A stretch of 64,000 nucleotides of DNA from Oryzias latipes. Its lineage: Eukaryota > Chordata > Actinopteri > Beloniformes > Adrianichthyidae. Position numbers and translations under genes: made by a program. Under the pieces are notes generated by a model, which saw only the letters and a list, made by a program, of their open reading frames with translations, made no database searches and was not told where the DNA came from. The DNA lies in NCBI RefSeq assembly GCF_002234675.1, contig NC_019867.2:579501-643500 (forward strand). The letters run 5' to 3'. Below, piece by piece: positions 45,401 through 55,145 of the stretch; positions within the stretch are counted from its first letter, which is position 1, and each line of letters opens with the position of its first letter.

Positions 45401-47149
45401 GAACCTGTGGGGACCTGAGAGAGGCACTCAGGGCTGCCAAAGATACCGAGGGGCACTTGGGGTGGGGGCAGTCTGTCTGTCTGTGGGGGGGGGACCGGGC
45501 CCATTATCTTCTATCTACTTGCTGCCACTGGGAATGCTGTTTCATAAGGTGAACTTCCACCTTATGCCGACGACTGCCACATGTTTGTCGCTATATGTGT
45601 GAGACCCGACCACATGACACCCATCTTGGTCTCTTTGAACGGCGGCGGCGGGTTCTAGGACCAGCGTTCCTCTTCTCCTGGAGGCTCGTCTCTAATGAGA
45701 CGGAAACGTATTTCTGTTGTCTTTAGTATAAAATGCATTTGGGATCAGATGAAGATCCTCATTGATCCAAACCTGAGACTGTTGCTGCCGCAGAAACGCA
45801 CAAAACTCTCCACAAAGAGAGGGAAGCTCCATCTCCAGCTGGACATCCCATAATGTTTCTTAGCTGGAACCCTGTGTGGTCCGTGCACACGGCTGCTGGA
45901 TCTCTTCCTTTAGGGCAGGTTTGGTTCTGAAGTCTCTGTGGGTTCGGTTCTGCTCAGGTGGCGAATCCTTCTGGGGAAAACCCTTCAAGGACGAGTTCCG
46001 GCCCAACCTGTCCCACGCGGGCCGGGGGGTCCTCAGCATGGCCAACTCGGGTCCGAACACCAACAAGTCTCAGTTGTAAGGAACCTTGGTCCCTGGAACC
46101 GAGGAAACCCAAACACGAAACTGAATCTATGTTCTTCATGTTCTCTGGGCTGCAGCCTGGAGCAGATCTTCTTCAACGTCTCCTCCTCCTCCTCAGCTTC
46201 ATCACATTCCGGTCCTGCCCCCACCTGGACAGGAAGCACACCATATTTGGAAGGTACCTTTCCAGAGGCTGATCTCCCACAGATCCAGCTTTGGGGCTGC
46301 TCTGATTGGTCGTCTTCTCTGCAGAATCGTGGGTGGGTTCGAGACGCTCACGGCCATGGAGAACGTCGCCTGTGACCCTAAAACGGACAAACCAAAGGTG
46401 GGGGGGTTTCAAACATGGGGGGTCACGTTTCTACAGGGTGTGAAGCTGTCCATGCATTTGTTTTCTCTGAAACTGGACCAGCTCTGCATGGAAACCTTTG
46501 CTTTTCCCTCGCCAGACGGACATCCAGCTCCTGAGTGCGACGGTGTTCGTGGATCCGTACGAAGAGGCTGATGCTCAGGTACCGCCCTGAATGGAGGGAA
46601 GGTCTGCAGAGCGTCGGGGAAAGAACTCGCCCAGATGGATGGCGAGCTGAAGCTGCTTTTGCTTCTCGCTGTTTGAAGTGACGGACAGTTTGATGTTTTC
46701 CTCCTGAGCTCAGAAGCTCCTCTGCCTCCATCGGCATGGAAACGCCGTCACTCAAACTTCAGTCTGTAGACGTAGCATGTTGTCAGAGAGAAGGCGGCGG
46801 TGGATTTACGCCGCTGTTGCTCTTTAGATCGCAGCAGAGCGGGAAAAGGAGACGCAGAAGCAGCAGGAGGAGGCGCAGAAGGCTGATGTGAACCTGAAGA
46901 AGGCCAAGGAGGAGCAGAAACCCAAGGCGTTCAAGGAAGGAGTGGGCAAATACATCAACCCCACCCCCTCGTAAGCACAGGCGGCATGAGAACGTCCTCA
47001 CGGGGGGAGCCCTGATGGCTTGGTTTAACATCTGCTTCCTTCTCAGAAAGCGTTCAGCTCCTGAGGACGACGTCGCGCCGTCCACAAGCGGAGGAGGAGC
47101 CAAGAAGCCCAAAGGGAAGAGTGGCTTTGGAGACTTCAGCTCCTGGTAG
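36459..47149 (+). CDS. ppil2: peptidylprolyl isomerase-like 2 (U-box cyclophilin)
   Basis: Nuclear spliceosome-associated protein with a U-box, considered a RING-type E3 ubiquitin ligase. Twenty coding exons: 36459-36490, 36656-36705, 37765-37810, 37892-37954, 38031-38082, 38166-38217, 38308-38399, 38975-39064, 39138-39213, 39295-39455, 43105-43180, 43757-43863, 44138-44227, 45296-45329, 45958-46075, 46197-46253, 46325-46397, 46516-46578, 46828-46970 and 47047-47149. They join to 525 aa (human about 520). The start [14 protein letters not shown] and the end GFGDFSSW match the family. The U-box spans about residues 35-108 ([21 protein letters not shown]...). The cyclophilin domain is about 278-433, with [14 protein letters not shown] (Arg323, Phe328, Gln331) and [15 protein letters not shown]. 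The position equal to CypA Trp121 is His389 (human: Tyr), so isomerase activity is doubtful. The tail is Lys-rich. Intron 10 (3.6 kb) holds a Harbinger relic and a TTG-rich array. Confidence 0.97.
36966..37470. repeat. 20-bp minisatellite in ppil2 intron 2
   Basis: About 25 units of CCAGGATCCAGARNGGTCCT-type sequence, each with a GGATCC site. Larger blocks recur (GAACGG, GACTAA and CATAGTG units in the same order), showing two levels of duplication. Confidence 0.93.
40518..41941. mobile_element. PIF/Harbinger-type relic
   Basis: Perfect 16-bp terminal inverted repeats CAGGGGGGTATTCCAG (40518-40533) and CTGGAATACCCCCCTG (41926-41941). Plus-strand frames after 40736 hold pieces of the Myb/SANT-like protein that accompanies Harbinger transposase: [19 protein letters not shown], then [11 protein letters not shown] in another frame, [11 protein letters not shown] in a third, and [13 protein letters not shown]. 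The gene is frameshifted and dead. No transposase is seen. A second AT-rich element is nested in it. No clear target duplication was found. It lies in ppil2 intron 10. Confidence 0.75.
40970..41640 (-). mobile_element. AT-rich element nested in the Harbinger relic
   Basis: Read on the minus strand it shares GGATTGTGGGATACCATTCC and GGTTTAAGTGTGGCTTTTTG (with mismatches) and a GCACCATGAGT...GAGGATGATGA stretch with the element at 16968-17844. The two are therefore copies of one family in opposite orientation. Edges are uncertain. Confidence 0.6.
42130..42930. repeat. TTG-rich degenerate tandem array
   Basis: Irregular repetition of GTTAGCTTGTTGTTTGCCT, with TTTG runs and TTTTCCTGTTAGC variants, for about 800 bp in ppil2 intron 10. 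Unit length varies, so it is a degenerate minisatellite built on (GTTT)n and GTTAGCTTGTT words. Confidence 0.85.
44262..44672. mobile_element. hAT-type MITE with intact target duplication
   Basis: A 411-bp element with inverted termini AAGGCCTGCACAATAT and ATATCGTGCAGCCCTA (reverse complement TAGGGCTGCACGATAT), flanked on both sides by GAGGGGAG (44254-44261 and 44673-44680). The 8-bp duplication fits hAT transposition. There is no transposase. It lies in ppil2 intron 13, 34 bases after the exon 13 donor. Confidence 0.88.
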
Positions 47150-47193
47150 CAGAAGTTCAGATCCACTTTGGAGCAAATGTTTTCTGAGCTGTA

Positions 47194-47199
47194 AATAAA
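47194..47199 (+). terminator. ppil2: ppil2 poly(A) signal
   Basis: AATAAA, 45 bases after the TAG stop, followed by a T/G-rich stretch (TTTGTTGTATTTATG), a normal arrangement for cleavage and polyadenylation. Confidence 0.85.
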
Positions 47200-47391
47200 G
47201 CTGCTTTTAAACTGAAGTTTGTTGTATTTATGCTGACACTGCAGTTTAGTTTCCCTCTAACATGTTTTGCTGAAAACATAAAGTCTGAATCTTAGATTCT
47301 GGAAAGGAGACGGTCGGGGCAGAAATCTGTCCTCCCCTCCTCTAGTCGTCTCCCTTCATGTCTCCACAGCCAATCAGCTTCCTCCGTCTGT

Positions 47392-47975
47392 CTTCTTCAT
47401 CATCTACCAGCAGCTACCTTCATGTCTTCATCATCCTCTACCAGCAGCTACCTTCATGTCTTCATCATCATCTACCAGCAGCTACCTTCATGTCTTCATC
47501 ATCCTCTACCAGCAGCTACCTTCATGTCTTCATCATCCTCTACCAGCAGCTACCTTCATGTCTTCATCATCCTCTACCAGCAGCTACCTTCATGTCTTCA
47601 TCATCATCTACCAGCAGCTACCTTCATGTCTTCTTCATCATCTACCAGCAGCTACCTTCATATCTTCATCATCCTCTACCAGCAGCTACCTTCATGTCTT
47701 CATCATCATCTACCAGCAGCTACCTTCATGTCTTCATCATCCTCTACCAGCAGCTACCTTCATGTCTTCATCATCCTCTACCAGCAGCTACCTTCATGTC
47801 TTCATCATCCTCTACCAGCAGCTACCTTCATGTCTTCATCATCATCTACCAGCAGCTACCTTCATGTCTTCTTCATCATCTACCAGCAGCTACCTTCATA
47901 TCTTCATCATCCTCTACCAGCAGCTACCTTCATGTCTTCATCATCATCTACCAGCAGCTACCTTCATGTCTTCAT
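47392..47975 (-). repeat. 34-bp minisatellite derived from a LINE coding tail
   Basis: About 17 units of 34 bp (CTACCAGCAGCTACCTTCAT plus GTCTTCATCATCCT). On the minus strand each reads GATGAAGACATGAAGGTAGC and encodes an Asp-Met-Lys-Val-Ala word like the C-terminus of RTE-type LINE ORFs. The adjacent LINE fragment (47976-48690) runs straight into it. A variant block (CTTCTTCATCATC followed by CATATCTTC) recurs 7 units apart, showing higher-order duplication. Confidence 0.9.
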
Positions 47976-48690
47976 CTTCATCCAGAATCCTCCTCTCTGG
48001 TCTTCCTCTAGACCTCTGGCAGCTCTAGACTCAGCATCCTTCAGTCTCAACCATCTCAGTCTGGCTTCATCTCCAGAACCTCTACCATGTCCTGTTCCTC
48101 TGATGTCCTCCTTCCTGATCCATGCTGAACCTCAGCATCTTCATCTCTGCTTCCTGTCTTCCTCAGTGTCTCTGTGTCCAACAACATGGCTCCTCTCTCC
48201 TTCACTTTTCCACTCTTTCCATTACTTTGGAGATCCTTCCTATCGTCCTTCTTCATCTCTTCTTCCTGTAACCTCACTCTTCCTCTTGGGTTCCTCTCAT
48301 TCACACACATGTTCTCCGTCTTACTGCCACTGACCTTCATTCCTCTCCTTTCCAGGACAAACCTCCACCTCTCTAGCTTCTCCTCCACCTGTTCTCTGCT
48401 CCCTCTACAAATCACAGTATCGTCTGCAAACATGGTCGTTCCTGTCTAACCTCATCTGTCAGTCTGTCCATCACCACTGCAAACAGGAAGTGGCTCAGAG
48501 CTGATCCCTGATGTGATCCCACCTCCACTTAGAACTCCTCTGTCCCCCTACAGCCCCCACCCCCCCACCTCTCTCTGACCTCTTCTCCATCAACATCCTC
48601 AAAGCAAAGATTCCATCTGTAGTTCTCTTTCTTGGCATGAAACCATCATTCTGCATCAGCTCAGTCTGGGACGTCACATCTTTTTCTCTA
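47976..48690 (-). mobile_element. degenerate RTE-like LINE fragment
   Basis: Minus-strand frames hold ELMQNDGFMPRKRTTDGIFALRMLMEK, then, after a deletion, VVMDRLTDEVRQ, MFADDTVICRGSREQVEEKLERW, MKVSGSKTENMCVNER and, after frameshifts, RMLSLELPEV. These are reverse transcriptase blocks of a fish RTE-like LINE. It is non-functional. The 3' coding end continues into the 34-bp minisatellite. Confidence 0.85.
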
Positions 48691-51400
48691 AAATCATGTA
48701 ATAGTTTCTTAAAACTGGAAGTTCATGTCGTTGATTTATTTTCTGGTTAAAGCCTCTTCCTCCATCAGCAGAGGATGAAGAAATCTGTTCCGAGTTTCCA
48801 GAAAAGAAAACGACTCGTTTTCAGAACAGATTTCATCAACCTGAACCTTTTTATCTCTGAGAGTTTCCTGTGCAGCTCAGGGAGGAAGTGATGTCAGAGA
48901 AGAGACCACAGCTTTGTCTGCAAAGCTCAGAACCATTCTGACCTGTCCACTTGTGTAATAGCCCCCCACACCCCCATCCCACGCCCTACAGTGGGATCAT
49001 CCTGGACTGGAGTGAATCCAGTCAAACCGCAGCATCAGCTGATCAAGGAGGACAGCGACTTTAGATGAGGTTTTAGGTTTTTGGCGGTTGGTGAAGCCCG
49101 CTGAGACGATGCTGTCATGAAGGAAAATGCATGGAGTCTCTCATCTGAAGGTGGTGCGTCAGCAGCATCTCCGCCTCAGTCCCCTCTCCTGATGTGGTCA
49201 CTCACTGGCCCTGTCATTGGACCAAACCGCTGCCACTATGCCACACCTACCAATGGCAGCCAGTGGGAGCTGGGCAGTATCCATGGCAACAGTGGATGCT
49301 GAGTGGAGGCAGAGTCTGAATGGGGATGACATCATCCAGGCAGACGGGAACAAAACAAGGCCTGCTCATGAGTCTGCTGGAAGCATCTTTGATGTTCTGG
49401 ATGTTTCCACAGACACTTAAGGCTCTGGATGTTGGGGGACAGATTCAGGCGTCAGAGAACAGACCCCCCCCCCAGTCATTGGCTGTCTGCTGCAGCTCAG
49501 ACGCAGGAAATGTGGACAGGAGGCACGTCACCTCTTCCAGTCTGAGACTCCTTCAGGGTTCAGGAGAAGAAAACATGTTGGTCACTTTAAAATGGGGGGG
49601 GGGGGGGGTGTTCTCCTGGTGGGGGCTGATGGCGGTCTGTGCTGGTGTCATTGTTTAGTCAGCCCCCCCGTGGTGGTGGATCAGACGAGGTCTTACAGGT
49701 GTTCGTCTACAGGTGAGGCGGCCATGTTTACAGGCCGTCACTCTTTGGTTTGATGGTTTCACGTCTCCGGAAACAAACCAGATCCTGAGCGAATCAGGCG
49801 GCTGACGGGAGGCGGAGCCCCCACGTGGGCGGAGCCTGGTTTTTACACATGACATGACATTTTCTTTTGGGGAGGGTTAGGCCTCAGAACAGAACTTTTC
49901 CCGCCTCCAACAGGGATTACGTTTTGTCTAATCTGAGACGTGTATCAGGAAAAGAAAGATGCATTTTAAGCGCTAATGATGACATCAGGTCATGTGACCC
50001 AAAGCATGAGCTAGTTTTCTGTAAAGTTTGACAATAAAGTGATCTTTTCATTTCTGCCATCAGCTGATCTGGAAGGATCCTTCATGGATTTATGGAAAAC
50101 ATTTGAATATTTTCTAACCATTTCTTTCTTTTTGCTGCAGCATCCGAAGATCAATAACTCCTCTGTTTCTCCTCAGAACCTCAGGTGAGGATGATGAGGA
50201 TGCTGTCCCGCTCTGCATCCCTGTTGGCACGGTGACTCACTGCCCCCCCGTCAGATGACATCACACAGCTGGAAATAGCATCAGCTTAATGGGAGCCTGC
50301 AGAGGCCTGCAGCCCAGGGTAGCTGGAGGGAGGGCCTAGGGCATGAAGGCCGATGCTGTGAGAGCAAATATCCCAGCTTTTACTTTAATCTAAAAAGAGG
50401 TTTTTAACATTTTGGTTCTCAGAGAACCTCCAGAGTTTTCCATCGGCTCGCCTGCAGAGAAAGCAGCCACTGGAGGCTCATTCTGACTCTCAGAGCTTAG
50501 GGGGAGGAGCCACCTGCTGCTATGGCACCGCCCCCTCCTTTGCATCATTTCAATGATGTCTGTTTTTCTGGTCAAAACAGATAGATTCTTCTAAAGCTGG
50601 AGTTCCGGCCCGGTCCAGCACCTCGTCAAAGCAGACCCTGGAACACGTCCGGCTGCTTCCAGCCGCCATGGCAACGAGTGTCCAGAGAAGAAGTGTCGTC
50701 AGGATGTTCTCCAGCAGATGATTCATCCGTCACTGGCTGCAGGAACCGTTCAGACTGGAACGTGAGTCACTTCAGATCTGCTGCTGACCTCACGGGGCTG
50801 ACTGCCTCAAACCAACGTGACCCCCCCACAGCCCTAAAAGCAAACCACAAACGTTGAGTAAAATCTATTTCTTCTGCTGAAATGAGCAGGTGAGGTTCTG
50901 TCATGAAGGTTCTGGAGGTCCAGAACCCTTCAGTCTTTTCCACCGTCCCCCTGTTTAGATGATCAGTTTACCTGGAAGTCTGACCTGTCAGCTGCTGCAG
51001 TGGAACAGGTGAGGTCATGTGATCTGGATCCTCTGAACTCGCGACTAACGCCAACAACAACCAGAAGGTCCAAACTCAGTTCCCTTCTTCCCCTGCAGAT
51101 GTCGTCGCTCCATGAAAATGTTAAGGACACGACGAGGCAGCCGCTGCTTCACAGCGCCCGTAAGGCAGCGTTTGGGCAGGAGCCCTGACGCAGAACTGCC
51201 AAGGTCTTCCTCACCATGGTCTCCATGACGGCGTTCCGGCCGACTTTCTACCAAACGTCATGCAGATGACGCTCTTTTCTGCTCTTCTGCCGAGTGGAAA
51301 GCAGCAGGTTTAGTGACTTAAGAAGGTTTCATTGTTTGGTTGAAGGAATGTTCATTTTCTAGCACAGTAGAGATAAACTGACCTGTTTGAAAAAGCTTAA
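48691..51400. other. intergenic DNA between ppil2 and ypel1, nothing identified
   Basis: No recognisable exon or transposon on either strand. A G15 run at 49594-49608 and several short ORFs of no known family are the only structure seen. Confidence 0.4.
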
Positions 51401-51604
51401 CCCTTGTTCTATCCTAGGCACTTTGACATTGGCAGTAGGGTCATCTAGACCCACTAGACAGTGCTCTGAACCTTTTTTCTTCAATGATTTGTGATCTTCA
51501 CTGGTGTCCATGGATTACATGAAATCTTTCCACCTTTATTCACCTTTGTCATGGTAGGGAGAACACCTCAATGGAAGGGGGGGTCATCTAAGATAGCACA
51601 AGGG
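51401..51604. mobile_element. compact piggyBac-like MITE
   Basis: A 204-bp copy of the family at 5528-6756, in opposite orientation: CCCTTGTTCTATC at the left, GATAGCACAAGGG at the right. The left flank is TTAA (51397-51400); the right is TTAC, one change from TTAA. It lacks the internal expansion and hAT inserts, so it shows the unexpanded form. Confidence 0.85.
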
Positions 51605-52582
51605 TTACAAAATCAGGATTATCAAGAAGAAGGTAAAAAGGTAAATCCGGTCCAGAACGGTTCTTCTGACCAACAGAATGTCTGAGGAACAGCTGTTTGG
51701 TTCTCTGTGGGAGTTTGGCTCCATGAAGCCACTTCCTGTTTGGAACGCCAGGGGGGCGGGGTCTAGTTCTCATATACGTCAGTGGTTTCAGTGGAGGTCT
51801 GCTGTGTCTTTCATCTCATCTCATATCCAGAACCGACTATAAACTTCCAAACTGGTAACCAGATTACCGGCTTGGCCAACCACCTGTTGTTGTCATGGCA
51901 ACCCAGAGCTCAACAGATGTCTAAATGTTTTTATCTGCTTTTCTTGAAAGTGTGACATCACTATCAAAAAGATCTAGAAGAAAAGACGACCAACGACTGG
52001 ATGCCACTGAAAATTTATTGTGATATCTGATAGTTTACATTAGAGTGAAAACAGACGAGTGACGCGGCTGTCCTAAGACTCAATGCAAAGCCGTGGAGTT
52101 CAAGAAAAGCAAATAGAATTCATCTGTAAACTCAGGAGAGAAAGAAAAACAGGCACCACATCCAGCCTTTATAAATACAACATGCGGTAGACCTTAAAGC
52201 AAAGTTTCACAGGCCTCAGAACGTTCCCGCCTCCGACAGACGCTCTGCTTTGAAACGGCTCAAGCGTCGCTCGCCGGCGTCACCGGAGACAGAACAGGAA
52301 CCGTAAACGTTGTCAGCAGCGAGTTTCTACATCTGTCCTCCGGGCTGCCGGGATCAGTTCAGAAACCACATTCTCCGGGTTTTGGTCAGGCGCCCGCGCT
52401 CGCCGGAGCCTGGTTTTTTTCATTTGGTACGCAGTGACACGGTGGCGGCTGTGGCTTCAGCTCTGACGGATCGAACGGGAAAAACATGGAGGAACCGGCG
52501 CCGCCGTGGAGGTCGGTGTGGGCAAACCGGCGTGTAACAGCTTGAACGTCCAGATTTAGTGACCATCGGGAGTCTCATCAAA

Positions 52583-53473
52583 GCCCCTGCAGCCTGCTGA
52601 GGGGTGAAGGCCCCTGCAGCCTGGTGAGGGCCCCTGCAGCCTGGTGAGGGCCCCTGCAGCCTGGTGAGGGCCCCTGCAGCCAGATGAAGGCCCCTGCAGC
52701 CTGCTGAAGGCCCCTGCAGCCAGGTGAGGGCCCCTGCAGCCTGCTGAGGGCCCCTGCAGCCTGCTAAAGGCCCCTGCAGCCAAGTGAAGGCCCCTGCAGC
52801 CAGGTGAGGGCCCCTGCAGCCAGGTGAGGGCCCCTGCAGCCAAGTGAAGGCCCCTGCAGCCAGGTGAGGGCCCCTGCAGCCAGGTGAGGGCCCCTGCAGC
52901 CAGGTGAGGGCCCCTGCAGCCTGCTGAGGGCCCCTGCAGCCAGGTGAAGGCCCCTGCAGCCAGGTGAAGGCCCCTGCAGCCTGGTGAAGGCCCCTGCAGC
53001 CAGGTGAAGGCCCCTGCAGCCTGGTGAAGGCCCCTGCAGCCTGCTGAGGGCCCCTGCAGCCTGCTGAGGGCCCCTGCAGCCTGCTAAAGGCCCCTGCAGC
53101 CAGGTGAAGGCCCCTGCAGCCTGCTATAGGCCCCTGCAGCCAGCTGAGGGCCCCTGCAGCCAGGTGAGGGCCCCTGCAGCCTCCTGAGGGCCCCTGCAGC
53201 CAGGTGAAGGCCCCTGCAGCCAGGTGAAGGCCCCTGCAGCCTGCTAAGGGCCCCTGCAGCCAGGTGAAGGCCCCTGCAGCCTGGTGAGGGCCCCTGCAGC
53301 CAGGTGAGGGCCCCTGCAGCCTCCTGAGGGCCCCTGCAGCCAGGTGAAGGCCCCTGCAGCCAGGTGAAGGCCCCTGCATCCTGCTGAGGGCCCCTGCAGC
53401 CTGCTAAGGGCCCCTGCAGCCAGGTGAAGGCCCCTGCAGCCTGGTGAGGGCCCCTGCAGCCTGGTGAGGCTCC
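52583..53473. repeat. 20-bp minisatellite in strict register
   Basis: About 44 units of CCCCTGCAGCCAGGTGAAGG. Variation is confined mainly to positions 11-14 (CAGG, CTGC, CTGG, CTCC, CAAG) and to A/G at position 18. From 52611 to 53470 there is not one insertion or deletion. Each unit has a CTGCAG site, one with CTGCAT. It lies in the inferred ypel1 3' UTR. Confidence 0.97.
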
Positions 53474-54662
53474 CTAGGCTGGTCTGACTCTTTTTGGGGG
53501 ATGGGGGTATCAGAAGGCAAACTCTACAATCATGGTTGTTTGGGTGAAATCCGGCATGCATGTTTGGAGATACAATCAGACATGGACTGCCGGTGTGGTC
53601 AGATACAGTGGACCTTCACCGCGGCCGCGTCACCCCCACCCTGCGGGGGTGAAAGCCCCCCCTGCAACATGATGGGAGATACCAGCTCGCCCTGAAAGTC
53701 TACAAAGATCAGCAGGGCCCCGGGCACCGGCCCCGGGCACCGACCCCGGACCGCCCCCCCCCCCCGCACACACGCTCCGGAAGCTAACAAACCAAAAGGA
53801 GCGCGAAGGATTCAGAGCCGAAAACCGCCACGGAGGAACGCGGGAGGAAACATTCACTGTGAGCGCTCACACACACACGTGCACACACACGTGCACACGC
53901 ACGGAGCTACAGTGAACAAAAGTGCTTCTACTTGGGAAACAAACGTAAGCCGTAGAAATCTGTATAAAACCTTAAATGTGTGACGGAGGCGGCGAGGCGC
54001 CTCTGCCGCCGCCGTACGCACGTCTTCAAGTAGCTAAGAAGGGTTTGCATTGTCTTTGTTTAACCAAAAAAGGTCGTGTGACGTGACTGACCTCGCCGGC
54101 AAAGTAATCAATCACTGCAGCCCCGCCCACCCTCACCTGCGGTCACAGTTCAATCCCTTTAAATACATTTGACCTCCAGTAGAAAATATAACCCTCAGGG
54201 GGCGGAGCTTTAAAGGGGGAGGGGAGACACAACTGTAGTTATGCGCTGCACAACAACCCACAAGAAACGGGGGTGGGGTGGGGGGCATTTGTGTTTTGAA
54301 GAGGCACTGGATCCATTTGGCTTAGAGGTTTCCAACAGACCGCCAAAAAAAACCCAACCTGCTCCCCCCACCCAAAAAACAGTGACCCCTCCTGCACAAG
54401 CCCCTCCCCTCAAACCCAGATGGACCGCAGGCCTCCTCAAAGTGCAAACAAAGCAGTCGTTCAAGTATGCACACACCCCAGATGCATGTACACGCATGTG
54501 CACGACGGCAAAGGTCCCCACGTCATGGATGTGATGATGTCATCATCATGTTCATGTGGACACGGATGTTCTCCTCTGGTGCTTCTGCAAAATGGGGCCA
54601 GCCACAATCGCAATCAGCAAAACACTACAAATACTTCTATATGTATATTTATATCCATAGAT

Positions 54663-54697
54663 ATCTATATATATATATATATATGTGTGTGTGTATT
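54663..54697. repeat. AT/GT microsatellite
   Basis: (AT)n running into (GT)n, then TATATGT words, in the inferred ypel1 3' UTR. Confidence 0.9.
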
Positions 54698-55145
54698 TAT
54701 GTATATATGTCTGTATAAAGCCATCTCTTTCAAACGATGAGTATTGGTGCAGAAAGGAACCAAAGGAAGATAAAACCCCCAAAACTCATCGACCCCACCC
54801 CTAATAAATGAAAACATTTCTGCTACATTACAATAGACCCCCCCTCTCAACCCCCCCATCACTGGTTAGCAGAGAGAAGCTTAACCAGTAACATCTGAGA
54901 CCACACCCCCAAACACCAGCAGAAAGCTCTAAACCCCCCCCCCCCCCCACACTCAGATGGTCGGGGGGGGTGTCAGAGTGCTCCTCAGCTGCTGGGCTCC
55001 CCTCTCAAACGCTCTGACCGTCTCCACCATGAGAACGTAGGGGTGTGCACGTGAAGGAGGGGGGTGTGCAGGTTCATGGCTGTCCTCATCATGAACCTGG
55101 AAAGTGTGGGTGGGGGTGTACAGTTCCACAAACTGGAAGTGGGCG

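Larger units (their letters stand above)
52014..55145 (-). other. ypel1: inferred ypel1 3' UTR
   Basis: The first AATAAA on the minus strand after the ypel1 stop is at 52019-52014, giving a 3' UTR of about 3.1 kb; YPEL mRNAs are known for long 3' UTRs. It would include the 20-bp minisatellite, a C8/G8 hairpin near 53621-53643 (TCACCCCC...GGGGGTGA) and AT/GT microsatellites near 54660-54700. No intervening gene is visible. Extent is an inference from one signal. Confidence 0.45.

Noticed and set aside
47358-48333. Three overlapping frames of 190-303 codons
   Set aside because: The 34-bp repeat opens all three plus frames; the real coding relic is the LINE on the other strand.
52420-53379. 319-codon Ala-Gly-Ala-rich frame and a CRISPR-like regular spacing
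   Set aside because: Units are tandem and gapless, so there are no spacers; the organism is a vertebrate. It is a 20-bp minisatellite.
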